A stretch of 64,000 nt of DNA from the NCBI GenBank assembly GCA_039636795.1, contig CP143430.1, forward strand, positions 868,001-932,000. Direction: 5' to 3'. The notes beneath the pieces were generated by a model that made no database searches, had not been told where the DNA came from, and saw only the letters and a program-made list of their open reading frames with translations. The stretch is from Micrococcaceae bacterium Sec5.1 (lineage in GTDB: Bacteria; Actinomycetota; Actinomycetes; Actinomycetales; Micrococcaceae). Positions 8,392 through 16,237 of this stretch are shown here, piece by piece (position 1 is the first letter of the stretch; the number at the start of each line of letters is the position of its first letter). The translations under genes and the position numbers were made by a program.

Positions 8392-9361
8392 GAGAGGCCT
8401 GCGCATTCGTAGTGTCGGGAGTTTCCAAGGAGAAGGGTTCAGTGCTGAAATAGCGGGAGGCCAGCGTGACCTTGGCCGAGACCCGGGCGTTGACCAGCTG
8501 TGAAACGGACACGTCCGCGGCGGCGCTCAGCAGCATTGCGGTCTTCTCCCGCGACCATTGCCTGTCGGTTTGGAGCAGTTCCAGCATGTCGTCCAAGGCG
8601 AGCCTCGCCGCCTCATCCAGAGTGTCGCCGTCGCCAATTGTGATGACTGAACCGCCGCTGAGGACCACCGGCCGCTGGCTGCCGGTGGCCGATTTCGCTG
8701 CAGCTGGAAGTGTGGAGCGGGGAACGACTGTGCAGGAGAGCCGCACGCTGCCTTCGACCTCGACCGCCGTCAGTGAGCACTCGCCATCACCCTGCGCGGC
8801 GTGCAGGTCACCGGCGTACAGCATCGCCTCGGCTACTTGGACAGGGATCACGACGGCGGAACCTGCTGTTACGTCCTTGCAGTCCATATTGCCGCCATGG
8901 ATTCCCACGGTGCTGGAGTTCGGGCCGGCGCCCACAGGTGCCACTCCGATTTTCCCCACCATGGGTCGGACAGGAATGGTTGTGTCCTCGTCGAACACAA
9001 CATGCCCGTCCACGATCTCCACTACGTGGCCTGCCCGCCCGAGGCCATCAGTGAACCCGCCGCGTCCTGGCAGCGTCACCATCGCACCGCGACGGTCGAT
9101 CCTGATTTCGTGAATGTCTATTCGCAAAATATCGCCCGGATTCACTCCGCGGACGGCGATCGGACCCGTGACAGGGATAGAGAGCTTTTCGTACTCCCCG
9201 GTCTCTTCGAAGAGGTCTCCGGTGAGCAGGCTGCGCGCTTCCAGCCAGAAATGCTCGCCTTGGTCGACGGTAAGTTCTGGTTCGGCTGCAGACTCAAAGA
9301 AGAGTGACGCGTTGCCAAATCCGACGCGCGGCACTTTCTGCAGCGTCTTCGTTTCGTTCAT
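8384..9361 (-). CDS. Acetamidase/formamidase family protein (FmdA/AmdA)
   Basis: A 325-aa protein of the FmdA_AmdA family, which hydrolyses small amides such as formamide and acetamide. Typical segments are GDILRIDIHEI, the GPIAVRGVNPGD block, IGVAPVGAGPNSSTVGIHGGNMDCKD (part) and GDLHAAQGDGE. The chosen ATG has GGAGG at 6-nt spacing; an ATG 12 nt earlier lacks this. It lies between the aminotransferase (12-nt gap) and the hydantoinase (8-nt overlap), so all three are probably one transcript. In this setting it may remove an ammonium or formamide-type group from a ring-opened intermediate. Confidence 0.9.
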   Translation of the reverse strand: MNETKTLQKVPRVGFGNASLFFESAAEPELTVDQGEHFWLEARSLLTGDLFEETGEYEKLSIPVTGPIAVRGVNPGDILRIDIHEIRIDRRGAMVTLPGRGGFTDGLGRAGHVVEIVDGHVVFDEDTTIPVRPMVGKIGVAPVGAGPNSSTVGIHGGNMDCKDVTAGSAVVIPVQVAEAMLYAGDLHAAQGDGECSLTAVEVEGSVRLSCTVVPRSTLPAAAKSATGSQRPVVLSGGSVITIGDGDTLDEAARLALDDMLELLQTDRQWSREKTAMLLSAAADVSVSQLVNARVSAKVTLASRYFSTEPFSLETPDTTNAQASHV

Positions 9362-9373
9362 TGGTGCCTCCAT

Positions 9374-10348
9374 TCAGGACGGGTAGACGGGGATAGCCCA
9401 TTGCTGGTCCTGGGCGACCTGTCCTATCACTGCCCTCCGGTAAAGGTCCTGGAGGCTGCGGGTGAGGTCCCCGGCGGTTCCCTTGCCGATAGTGGTGCGG
9501 TCAACCGAGGCAACATGATTTACCTCTGCAGCACTGCCGCAGACAAAGACTTCGTCAGCTGAGTACAGTTCTGTGCGGTCGATGGGTCGGACGTCAACGT
9601 CCAGGCCCAATTCGGTCCGGGCAAGGTGCAGGACGCTGTCCCGCGTGATTCCCTCAAGGATGCTGTCGGTGACGGGGGGAGTGCATAACCTTCCGTGGCG
9701 GACCATGAAGACGTTGTAACCGGCGCCTTCAGCCACATGCCCGCTGTCGGTGAGAAGCAATGCCGCGTCATAGCCGTTTCGCTTGGCTTCCAACAGGGCC
9801 AGCCTCCCGTTCTGGTAATTGGCAATGGACTTGACCCTGGGTGGCATGGACCGATCGGAAAGGCGGGCCCAACTGCTGATTTGCACATCCAGGCCGGTAG
9901 CGCCGAAGTAGTTGCCCATGGGAATGGCTGCCATAAAGACTGTGGAGGGACCCGTGTCTTCCGGCTTGCCATCCTTGGAGTCGACGAATACCTGTGCCCG
10001 CATATGGAGATTGCCCCGCAGATCGTTGGCGCGAATGAGTCCAAGCAGCTGATCGCCTAGCTGGTCGATGTCCTGCGGGCCGTCAATTTCCACAACCCGC
10101 ATGGAATCAATCAGCCGCTTCATATGGTCGGCCACCCTGAAGGCGTACAGTTGCTGATCCTCCTCGCTCCAATAGGCGCGGAAGCCCTCAAATACTCCGA
10201 CGCCGTACTTCAGCGATGTGCTCAGCACATGGAGGCGGGCATCGGCATAGTCCACCAGCTCGCCGTCGTGGAGAAGGTACTTCACAGGCTGGGCTGGAGC
10301 TGGCTGCCGAGTGGCAACTGCGGCTGTTGCTTCTTGAAAGTCGTCCAT
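9374..10348 (-). CDS. Branched-chain amino acid aminotransferase-like (class IV PLP enzyme)
   Basis: A 324-aa fold-type IV PLP aminotransferase. Features: YGVGVFEGFRAYW near the start, RVKSIANYQNGRLALLEAK with the PLP-binding lysine, TDSGHVAEGAGYNVF, and the glycine-rich EVFVCGSAAEV near the end. Members transfer amino groups between branched-chain or D-amino acids and 2-oxo acids. I chose the ATG at 10348, which gives a family-like length and has GAGGAA upstream. An upstream GTG at 10435 would add 29 residues containing an AASADE repeat, but no SD precedes it. It heads the leftward operon, so it probably works on an island intermediate rather than in general valine/leucine synthesis. Confidence 0.88.
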   Translation of the reverse strand: MDDFQEATAAVATRQPAPAQPVKYLLHDGELVDYADARLHVLSTSLKYGVGVFEGFRAYWSEEDQQLYAFRVADHMKRLIDSMRVVEIDGPQDIDQLGDQLLGLIRANDLRGNLHMRAQVFVDSKDGKPEDTGPSTVFMAAIPMGNYFGATGLDVQISSWARLSDRSMPPRVKSIANYQNGRLALLEAKRNGYDAALLLTDSGHVAEGAGYNVFMVRHGRLCTPPVTDSILEGITRDSVLHLARTELGLDVDVRPIDRTELYSADEVFVCGSAAEVNHVASVDRTTIGKGTAGDLTRSLQDLYRRAVIGQVAQDQQWAIPVYPS

Positions 10349-10366
10349 TGTAGGTTCCGTTCCTCG

Positions 10367-10402
10367 TTCATCTGCGCTGGCGGCTTCATCTGCGCTGGCG
10401 GC
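10367..10402. repeat. Two perfect 18-bp tandem repeats at the aminotransferase 5' end
   Basis: The unit TTCATCTGCGCTGGCGGC occurs twice head to tail (10367-10384 and 10385-10402). If translation starts at the upstream GTG it encodes a duplicated AASADE in the N-terminal extension. If it starts at 10348 the repeat lies in the leader. Confidence 0.9.
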
Positions 10403-10438
10403 GTCGACAGCAGCCAGCTTCATCTCAAGCGGCACTTA

Positions 10439-10473
10439 ATCACTATATTGAAGTCACTTGGCGGCGGTGTCAA
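10439..10473 (-). promoter_or_regulatory. Promoter of the leftward operon with island motif copy A
   Basis: On the minus strand a perfect -35 TTGACA (10468-10473) lies upstream of TTCAATATAGTGAT (10439-10452). The motif contains two -10 candidates: CAATAT at 17-bp spacing or TATAGT at 20 bp. The motif is shared with four other island promoters. The promoter lies directly ahead of the aminotransferase gene. Confidence 0.6.
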
Positions 10474-10609
10474 TGATCCGCACGTGTCTTGTGGCGCACC
10501 TCTGGGCTCGCGTAGTCGAAGGAGTCGCAATCACCGAAGACTCTGCCATCCGGGCTCGCAGCGGCGCCAATCCGGCGATTTTCCAAAAAAGGAGTGCAAT
10601 TCGTCACAC

Positions 10610-10640
10610 TTGGCGCTACAGTCAAATTCAATAAAGTGAT
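10610..10640 (+). promoter_or_regulatory. Promoter of the ABC transporter operon with island motif copy B
   Basis: TTGGCG (10610-10615) and TAAAGT (10632-10637) are spaced 16 bp. The -10 sits inside TTCAATAAAGTGAT (10627-10640). A weaker related sequence, TTTGATATGAGGCT, follows at 10646-10659, 19 bp downstream, and may be a second half-strength site. The promoter is about 55 nt ahead of a small open frame and 170 nt ahead of the permease. Confidence 0.55.
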
Positions 10641-10691
10641 GAGACTTTGATATGAGGCTCTGGCCCGTCAAGGTCCGAACAGGAGCTGAAC

Positions 10692-10811
10692 ATGCACCAG
10701 CCACCGGTCCGCAGTCAGGACGATCTTCAATACATTGTGAGTGGGCTCAACCGGAGCAAGCCCGGGGATTGCCTCTCAACCACGCACGGACTCCGCGAGG
10801 AGGCTCCATGA
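10692..10811 (+). CDS. Candidate small protein or leader peptide ahead of the ABC transporter
   Basis: A 39-codon frame starting ATG with AGGAG at 6-nt spacing. It ends in TGA that overlaps the permease ATG (ATGA), the same coupling used through this operon. The product begins MHQPPVRSQDDLQYIVSGLN and has no signal peptide or membrane span. No family is recognised. It could be a short functional protein, a leader peptide coupling translation to the transporter, or chance. The ribosome-binding site and the stop/start overlap argue for real translation. Confidence 0.45.
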   Translation: MHQPPVRSQDDLQYIVSGLNRSKPGDCLSTTHGLREEAP

Positions 10812-11695
10812 GCATTCAAGGTCTTCCGCGCACATCGCCCGGCCTCCGAGTCACCGGGTGGGCCCGCCGGGGCCAGAACCTCTTGATGAACCGGTCCAGC
10901 ACCATCATGGTTGCCCTCGCCGTAACCATCATTGTGGGGTTACCGCTGATGGCTATAGTGGCTCCGCTGCCGCACGACCCGCTACGTCCGGATACAGACG
11001 CCATTGGTATTGCACCCAACGGAACCCATTGGTTCGGAACTGATGGAAACGGCATGGATATTTTCTCCCGCACCATCGAGGCCGCGAAGCTTGACCTGCC
11101 AGTTGCGCTCGCCGCCACAGCGTTGTCGCTGGTGGTTGGCGTTCCTTTGGGTCTGTTCGCAACCAGCGGCAAGCTCGGCGATGTCATCATGCGCGTCATT
11201 GACGCCTTCGCAGCCCTTCCGATCATCGTGATCGCCGTGGTCTCCATCAAGCTCATGGGCGGCGGGCCCACGGATGTGGTCCTTGCGATCGCTATCGTGG
11301 CTGCGCCCAGATTTGTGCGACTTTCCCGCGCTGCGGCCCTGGCACTTCGGTCCGCACGCTATGTGGAGGCTGCGGCAGCGATTGGTTGTTCACCCATCCG
11401 CATCGCCTTCAACCACATCTTCCGCAACGCTTATGGTGTGGTCCTGGTGCAGGCAACGCTTACCGCTGCCAACGCGCTCGGAACCATTGCCGCATTGAAC
11501 TTCCTTGGCGTAGGCGTGAAACCTCCCACACCCACGTGGGGGGCAATGATCAACGACGGTGTCAGCATGCTGATTCGCGGGGAATGGTGGGCTGCTGCCT
11601 TTCCCACCCTTGCGATGCTCCTGGCCATTGGTTCACTCAACGTGATCGCAGGGGGAATCGAAACCAAGATCGAGCGAGTGGAAAGGGCACGATGA
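10808..11695 (+). CDS. ABC transporter permease, DppC/OppC type
   Basis: A 295-aa inner-membrane permease of the peptide/nickel (BPD_transp_1) family. It has an N-terminal OppC-type region (LMNRSSTIMVALAVTIIVGL as first span), the HWFGTDGNGMDIFSRTI segment typical of DppC, further spans, and the EAA loop EAAAAIGCSPIRIAFNHIFRN that contacts the ATPase. I chose the ATG at 10808 because GAGGAGG lies 6 nt upstream; an upstream in-frame ATG at 10652 adds a non-family tail. It forms the channel together with the DppB-type permease encoded at 13409. Confidence 0.93.
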   Translation: MSIQGLPRTSPGLRVTGWARRGQNLLMNRSSTIMVALAVTIIVGLPLMAIVAPLPHDPLRPDTDAIGIAPNGTHWFGTDGNGMDIFSRTIEAAKLDLPVALAATALSLVVGVPLGLFATSGKLGDVIMRVIDAFAALPIIVIAVVSIKLMGGGPTDVVLAIAIVAAPRFVRLSRAAALALRSARYVEAAAAIGCSPIRIAFNHIFRNAYGVVLVQATLTAANALGTIAALNFLGVGVKPPTPTWGAMINDGVSMLIRGEWWAAAFPTLAMLLAIGSLNVIAGGIETKIERVERAR

Positions 11696-12606
11696 TGACA
11701 GGACTCCACGTACAGGACCTCGTGACCGAGTTCCACTCGCGGGGCGGCGTAACGCGGGCCCTGCACGGTATTTCCTTCGATGTCGGCGCCAACGAAGTCG
11801 TAGGCATCGTGGGCGAGTCGGGATCAGGGAAGTCCACTGTGGTGCGCTCGGTAATCAAGCTGCTGATGCCTCCCGGTCGTGTCATGGAAGGTACTGCCGA
11901 ATTCCATGGCCAGGATCTGATCCGCTTACCGGAGCGTCAAATCCGCCATATCCGCGGCAAGGAGATCGGCTTCGTGGCGCAGAACCCCTTCAGCGCACTG
12001 AACCCCGTTGTCCGCATAGAGAAGCAGTTCGCGAACATTGCCAAGGCCCACGGGCTGAAAGCGGACGGTGAATTACGTGGCCGTGCGCTCGAATTGTTGG
12101 CTTCCTCCGGCGTCAACGAACCCGAACGCGTTATTCGTGGCTATGCGCACGAACTCAGTGGCGGCATGGCACAGCGCGTCGTCATCGCCATGGCGCTGTA
12201 CCTCAACCCGCGCCTGGTCATTGCCGACGAACCGACGACGGCGCTGGACCTCACTGTGCAGCGGCAAGTGCTGGACACGCTCACGAGGTTGACGAAGGGG
12301 AGTGGCCGATCGATGTTGATCGTCACCCACGATCTTGGAGTGGTGGCCAACTACTGCGATCGCGTCCTCGTGATGTACCGCGGCCGGATTGTTGAACATG
12401 GTCCTGTGTCCGAGGTTTTTGTCCACCCAAAGGATCCTTACACCGTGTCCCTGCTTGATTCTGTCGTGCAGCCGAAAGCCGCTGTACAGCCGAAAGCCGC
12501 TGCGACTCCCACAGCAGAGCCAGGAGCCGAGAGGCCTGACGGCACACAGCCGAAGAGTGCCGACATAACGAAACCCACCGTTCTCTCCCCGTCCAGGAGT
12601 GCCTAG
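11692..12606 (+). CDS. ABC transporter ATP-binding protein, DppD/OppD type
   Basis: A 304-aa ATPase. It has Walker A GESGSGKST, a Q-loop in VAQNPFSALNP, signature LSGGMAQRV, Walker B LVIADEPTTALD and the switch His in IVTHD. It is paired with the next gene as the second nucleotide-binding subunit. The ATG overlaps the permease stop (ATGA). The C-terminal tail is unusual: about 50 residues rich in Pro, Ala and Lys, including two 18-bp repeats encoding QPKAAV-QPKAAA (12469-12504), in place of the usual short oligopeptide-transporter C-terminal domain. Confidence 0.93.
   Translation: MMTGLHVQDLVTEFHSRGGVTRALHGISFDVGANEVVGIVGESGSGKSTVVRSVIKLLMPPGRVMEGTAEFHGQDLIRLPERQIRHIRGKEIGFVAQNPFSALNPVVRIEKQFANIAKAHGLKADGELRGRALELLASSGVNEPERVIRGYAHELSGGMAQRVVIAMALYLNPRLVIADEPTTALDLTVQRQVLDTLTRLTKGSGRSMLIVTHDLGVVANYCDRVLVMYRGRIVEHGPVSEVFVHPKDPYTVSLLDSVVQPKAAVQPKAAATPTAEPGAERPDGTQPKSADITKPTVLSPSRSA
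12469..12504 (+). repeat. Two 18-bp tandem repeats in the DppD-type gene
   Basis: CAGCCGAAAGCCGCTGTA and CAGCCGAAAGCCGCTGCG are adjacent and in frame, coding for QPKAAV and QPKAAA in the C-terminal linker of the ATPase. They look like a recent in-frame slippage duplication. Confidence 0.88.
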
Positions 12607-12608
12607 CC

Positions 12609-13412
12609 ATGCCCATCATCGAACTGAAGGATGTTCGGAAAACGTTCCGAAGCCCCCAAGGGCAGCTTGTCACGGCGGTGGACGGAGTTTCACTTGCCGT
12701 CGAACGGGGCGAAACCTTGGGGATCATTGGTGAAAGCGGCTCCGGCAAGTCCACGCTGGGCCGCCTGATTCTTAGGCTCATTGAAGCAGATTCCGGAACC
12801 ATCCTCCTGGAAGACGAGGACATCCGGGGCTTGTCGAAAGCACAGCTGAGGAAACGACGCCGGCGCTGGCAGATAGTCTTCCAAGAGCCTTTCGCGTCAC
12901 TGAACCCCCGTTTGACGATCCGCCAGATTGTCGAGGAGCCTCTGATCGTTGCAAAGACATACGGCTCGCGGGCTGAACGTCTGCGCCGTGTCACGGAAAC
13001 GCTCGAAGAAGTGGGATTGTCTCAGGAATTCCTCAGCAGGCGTCCCGCGAACCTCAGTGGTGGCCAGCAGCAACGGGTGGGAATCGCCCGCTGCCTGGTG
13101 ACTGACCCGACGTTGATAGTCCTGGATGAACCGACGTCCTCGCTGGACCTGACGATCCGGGCATCAATCCTGCGCATGCTGGCCAAGCTCCAAGTGGCCA
13201 GGGGATTGACCTACGTCTTCGTGTCCCACGACATCGATACAGTCCGGCACTTTTGTACGAGCGTGGCTGTAATGCATCGAGGACGGTTCGTCGAGACGGG
13301 TTCCACGGATGACGTTCTTTCAAATCCCCAAGAGTCCTACACCCAGACCCTGATGTCCGCGGCGATGCCTCCCATTCCCTATAACCCAGGAGCCAAGGAG
13401 GCCATGGCATGA
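12609..13412 (+). CDS. ABC transporter ATP-binding protein, DppF/OppF type
   Basis: A 267-aa ATPase with Walker A GESGSGKST, Q-loop IVFQEPFASLNPRLT, signature LSGGQQQRVGIAR, Walker B LIVLDEPTSSLD and switch FVSHD. The C-terminal NPQESYTQTLMSA segment is the usual oligopeptide-transporter ATPase end. It starts 2 nt after the DppD-type stop and overlaps the DppB-type start by ATGA. With the DppD-type ATPase it would energise import of the island's substrate. Confidence 0.94.
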   Translation: MPIIELKDVRKTFRSPQGQLVTAVDGVSLAVERGETLGIIGESGSGKSTLGRLILRLIEADSGTILLEDEDIRGLSKAQLRKRRRRWQIVFQEPFASLNPRLTIRQIVEEPLIVAKTYGSRAERLRRVTETLEEVGLSQEFLSRRPANLSGGQQQRVGIARCLVTDPTLIVLDEPTSSLDLTIRASILRMLAKLQVARGLTYVFVSHDIDTVRHFCTSVAVMHRGRFVETGSTDDVLSNPQESYTQTLMSAAMPPIPYNPGAKEAMA

Positions 13413-14494
13413 TCCGCTACATCCTCTCCCGACTTGTTATTGCGTTCCTGCTCCTGTTGGGGCTCATTAGCCTGAGCTTTGGCCTGGTTTCCTTGCTCCC
13501 CGGCAACCCGGCGGTGGCCCTCCTCGGCGAGTATGCCACTGAAGCTGATATCGCCCGCATCAATGCCCAGCTTGGGTTGGACCAGCCATTTTGGGAACGC
13601 TACTTCCACTACATTGGCCGTACTTTGAGTGGGGACCTGGGGAATTCGTTCTTCACGGGAAGCTCCGTTTCGAGTGAGATCTGGACACGGTTGCCCAACA
13701 CGCTTGTCTATCTTGTGCCTGGGCTTTTGCTTGCCCTGCTCATAGGCATGGGAATGGGCACCCTTGCGGCCTACCGATATGGGCGCCCGGCAGACAAAGC
13801 ATTCACTGCCGGCGTTTCTGTCCTGATGGCCATGCCGGAGTTTGTCCTGGCGCTCCTTCTCCTCTTTATCTTCTACCAACAACTCCATTTGGCCCCCGCA
13901 CCCTTGGGTATGTTGTCCAGCTCCGATATCCCTCCCCCCAAAGTCACGGGATCTTTGGCGCTGGATGCCATGCTCGCCGGGCAATGGGGGACCCTGCAGT
14001 CCATTTTCAGCAGGGCGGTGCTGCCGATCATTACCATGGGGTTGTTTTTTGCGGCTCCTTTTGGAAAGACCGTTCGGACAGGTCTCCTTCAAGTGCTCAA
14101 CTCACCGCAGATCGAGTTTGCGAGGGCGTGCGGATTGAAGCCGCTGCAGGTATTCCGTTACGCGCTCAGCGACGTGCGCGGGGCTTTGATGACCTACATG
14201 GTGCTGTTGTTCGCTGCTGCACTGAGCGGCGCGGCAATTGTGGAAAGTGTCTTCTCCTGGCCAGGCGTTGGTGGCTGGTCATTGGACGGAGTGCTTAAGG
14301 GCGATGTACCCGTCATCCAAGGATTTGTGCTGATCATGGGTGCCACGAGCCTCCTTGGGTACGTGCTGCTGGACACCCTTATCACGCTCCTCGATCCGAG
14401 GACTCGAAACAACGTCGTCCACGGGGTAAAGCGTCCCTCGAAGCTGGGCCCTGCTGCGCAGCCAGCGGTGGAGCCCGTTGTGCAACAGGGCTAG
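13409..14494 (+). CDS. ABC transporter permease, DppB/OppB type
   Basis: A 361-aa inner-membrane permease. The N-terminal MIRYILSRLVIAFLLLLGLI span, the PGNPAVALLGEYATEADIARINAQLGLDQP periplasmic segment (cited in part) and the EAA loop EFARACGLKPLQVFRYALSD are DppB-type. The gene order permease-ATPase-ATPase-permease is unusual, as the permeases normally sit side by side. The substrate-binding lipoprotein is encoded 1.7 kb downstream beyond two MBL-fold genes. A hydrophilic 35-residue C-terminal tail is present. Confidence 0.93.
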   Translation: MIRYILSRLVIAFLLLLGLISLSFGLVSLLPGNPAVALLGEYATEADIARINAQLGLDQPFWERYFHYIGRTLSGDLGNSFFTGSSVSSEIWTRLPNTLVYLVPGLLLALLIGMGMGTLAAYRYGRPADKAFTAGVSVLMAMPEFVLALLLLFIFYQQLHLAPAPLGMLSSSDIPPPKVTGSLALDAMLAGQWGTLQSIFSRAVLPIITMGLFFAAPFGKTVRTGLLQVLNSPQIEFARACGLKPLQVFRYALSDVRGALMTYMVLLFAAALSGAAIVESVFSWPGVGGWSLDGVLKGDVPVIQGFVLIMGATSLLGYVLLDTLITLLDPRTRNNVVHGVKRPSKLGPAAQPAVEPVVQQG

Positions 14495-14507
14495 CCCAAG
14501 AAAATCC

Positions 14508-14538
14508 TTGACAAAACCTTCAGATTCAATAGATTGAA
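14508..14538 (+). promoter_or_regulatory. Promoter with island motif copy C, probably leaderless
   Basis: A perfect -35 TTGACA (14508-14513) is followed after 16 bp by TAGATT (14530-14535). The -10 lies inside the palindromic motif TTCAATAGATTGAA (14525-14538). The next ATG starts at 14542, 6 nt after the -10 box, so transcription would begin at about the start codon and give a leaderless mRNA. Confidence 0.65.
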
Positions 14539-14541
14539 GAT

Positions 14542-15369
14542 ATGTTCACTTCATTGCATACAGACAAGTTGACGGTCCTCGGCGGAAACATCCCGCTCGA
14601 CGGCCGCGTGAGCTGGGTTCCAGAAGGTGCAACAGGCTTCCAGCCGTCGAACGCTTACCTCCTGACCGAAGGAACTTCCCGCCTTCTGGTTGATTCAGGT
14701 TTGGCTGTCCACAGCGAAGAGATCCTCGAGGACCTGGCGGAGCTTATTGGTGAAGGCGGGGGAGTATCCATCTTCTTCACCCGGAGCGAGATGGATTGTG
14801 TGTCCAACCTCGAACCGATCGCCGGGCGGTTCGACATCGAGCGGCTCTTCACTGGCGGGGTAATCAACCCCTTCGATGCCTTCGATGACCTGAGCCGGAT
14901 GGCACTTCGAGGCAGGCGCCACCAGATCGACGCACACAGGACCGAAGAGGGTGACTCCCTTGCCCGGGCTGCCGAGATCGAGATAGCGCCCGGTCGCGTG
15001 CTCCAAGTGGAATCGCCCCTGCTGCGCCTCCTTCCCACATTCTGGGGCTGGGACGAGGAGACAGGCACGCTGTTCACCTCGGATACCTTCACGCACGGTG
15101 TTATGGATCGGCCCGACGGGCAGCGCATCATCGACTCCACCGTGGAGGACACCACCACGGTGGAACAGGTGGCCGGACACTTGTATGCGAAGTACGAGTG
15201 GATCCCGCGCTCCACATGCGAACCCCTGAGGGAATGGCTGCAGGAAAAGTTCCAAACCTTGGACCCCGAGATCATTGCCCCTTCCCGCGGTTGCGTTCTC
15301 AAGGGCCGCGACGTGGTGCGGCGGCATTTGGATTTCATGCTCGACGCCCTCACCCCGCAGTTGGTTTAG
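14542..15369 (+). CDS. MBL-fold protein with degenerate metal site (pair 1, pseudo-subunit)
   Basis: A 275-aa metallo-beta-lactamase-fold protein. Fold landmarks are present: NAYLLTEGTSRLLVDSG at 37-53 and LFTSDTF around D181. The metal motif HxHxDH is replaced by R81-S-E83-M-D85-C86, and the C-terminal His is replaced by R249 (PSRG). It is thus unlikely to bind the usual metals by itself. The closest relative in the window is the protein at 18625, which has R-T-E-M-E-C at the same place. It is followed after 9 nt by a partner that keeps a metal site. I infer a non-catalytic or regulatory half of a heteromer. No RBS is obvious; translation may be leaderless. Confidence 0.82.
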   Translation: MFTSLHTDKLTVLGGNIPLDGRVSWVPEGATGFQPSNAYLLTEGTSRLLVDSGLAVHSEEILEDLAELIGEGGGVSIFFTRSEMDCVSNLEPIAGRFDIERLFTGGVINPFDAFDDLSRMALRGRRHQIDAHRTEEGDSLARAAEIEIAPGRVLQVESPLLRLLPTFWGWDEETGTLFTSDTFTHGVMDRPDGQRIIDSTVEDTTTVEQVAGHLYAKYEWIPRSTCEPLREWLQEKFQTLDPEIIAPSRGCVLKGRDVVRRHLDFMLDALTPQLV

Positions 15370-15378
15370 GAGAGAATC

Positions 15379-16209
15379 ATGGAAGAACAACTCGTAGAAA
15401 CGATGAGCAGCGACCTCCCACGCAGCGTCGCGAAGGGCGTCACGTGGATGAGTTCCTGCCTCCCGTTCCACTTGGCCGACCGCGTAATCCACGGCCATAA
15501 CTCCACCTACTTGGTCCAGGGAGAACACTCGTCCATCCTGGTCGATACTGGCAACCCGTCCAGCTGGCCGATCATTTCAAGCACTCTGGACGAGCTGCTG
15601 GATGGACGCGAGCTGACGTACGTTTTCCCCACGCACCCTGAGCTTCCCCACACCGGAAACCTGCCCAGGCTGGTGGAGAAGTATCCGAACATCCAGGTGG
15701 TGGGCGACACCCGCGACTACCACTTGTTCTACCCGCAGATCGTTCCGAATCTCCACGCAAAGGTGCCTGGCGACAAAGTGGATCTGGGTGGGCAGGAGTT
15801 TGTGGTTGTGGAGGCCCTCATCCGGGACCTGCCCAACACGCAATGGGGATTTGCCCCTGGAGCAGGCGTGCTCTTCACTGCGGACGGCTTCTGTTACATG
15901 CACCGTCCCGAACTCGACGACGAAGACCCAGTACACCTCCCCGGCGAATGCGGTTTGACCACCGGCGAACTGCAGGTTCCCATCGCCGTCGAGAACGCCG
16001 CCTTCTTCACCGGAAGCGCCCTTTATTGGGCGCGCTTCGCAAACGACGCAGACGCAGTTTACGATCGCGTTCTTCATCTTATTGATGAACTCGGCGTCAC
16101 CTCCGTGGCCCCCACCCACGGCAACTTCATCAGCAACATCCGCGACGTGGAGCCCATCATTCGGGCGGGCCACAAGCGGGCATACCGCTACGAGACTGCA
16201 CAGTCGTAG
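15379..16209 (+). CDS. MBL-fold protein with flavodiiron-like metal site (pair 1, active-type subunit)
   Basis: A 276-aa metallo-beta-lactamase-fold protein. The first motif is H86-P-E88-L-P-H91, similar to the HxExDH of flavodiiron/oxygen-binding diiron proteins but with Pro for the Asp. D169 in TADGF and H247 in PTHGN are retained. The position of the third flavodiiron His is Q155 in NTQW. There is no flavodoxin domain. Family members bind a diiron or dizinc centre; which metal and reaction apply here is unknown. The ATG follows GGAGAGA and lies 9 nt after the partner gene. A homologous protein is encoded at 19386. Confidence 0.85.
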   Translation: MEEQLVETMSSDLPRSVAKGVTWMSSCLPFHLADRVIHGHNSTYLVQGEHSSILVDTGNPSSWPIISSTLDELLDGRELTYVFPTHPELPHTGNLPRLVEKYPNIQVVGDTRDYHLFYPQIVPNLHAKVPGDKVDLGGQEFVVVEALIRDLPNTQWGFAPGAGVLFTADGFCYMHRPELDDEDPVHLPGECGLTTGELQVPIAVENAAFFTGSALYWARFANDADAVYDRVLHLIDELGVTSVAPTHGNFISNIRDVEPIIRAGHKRAYRYETAQS

Positions 16210-16237
16210 CTTCCCCCCAATAAACGGAGCCACCTTC

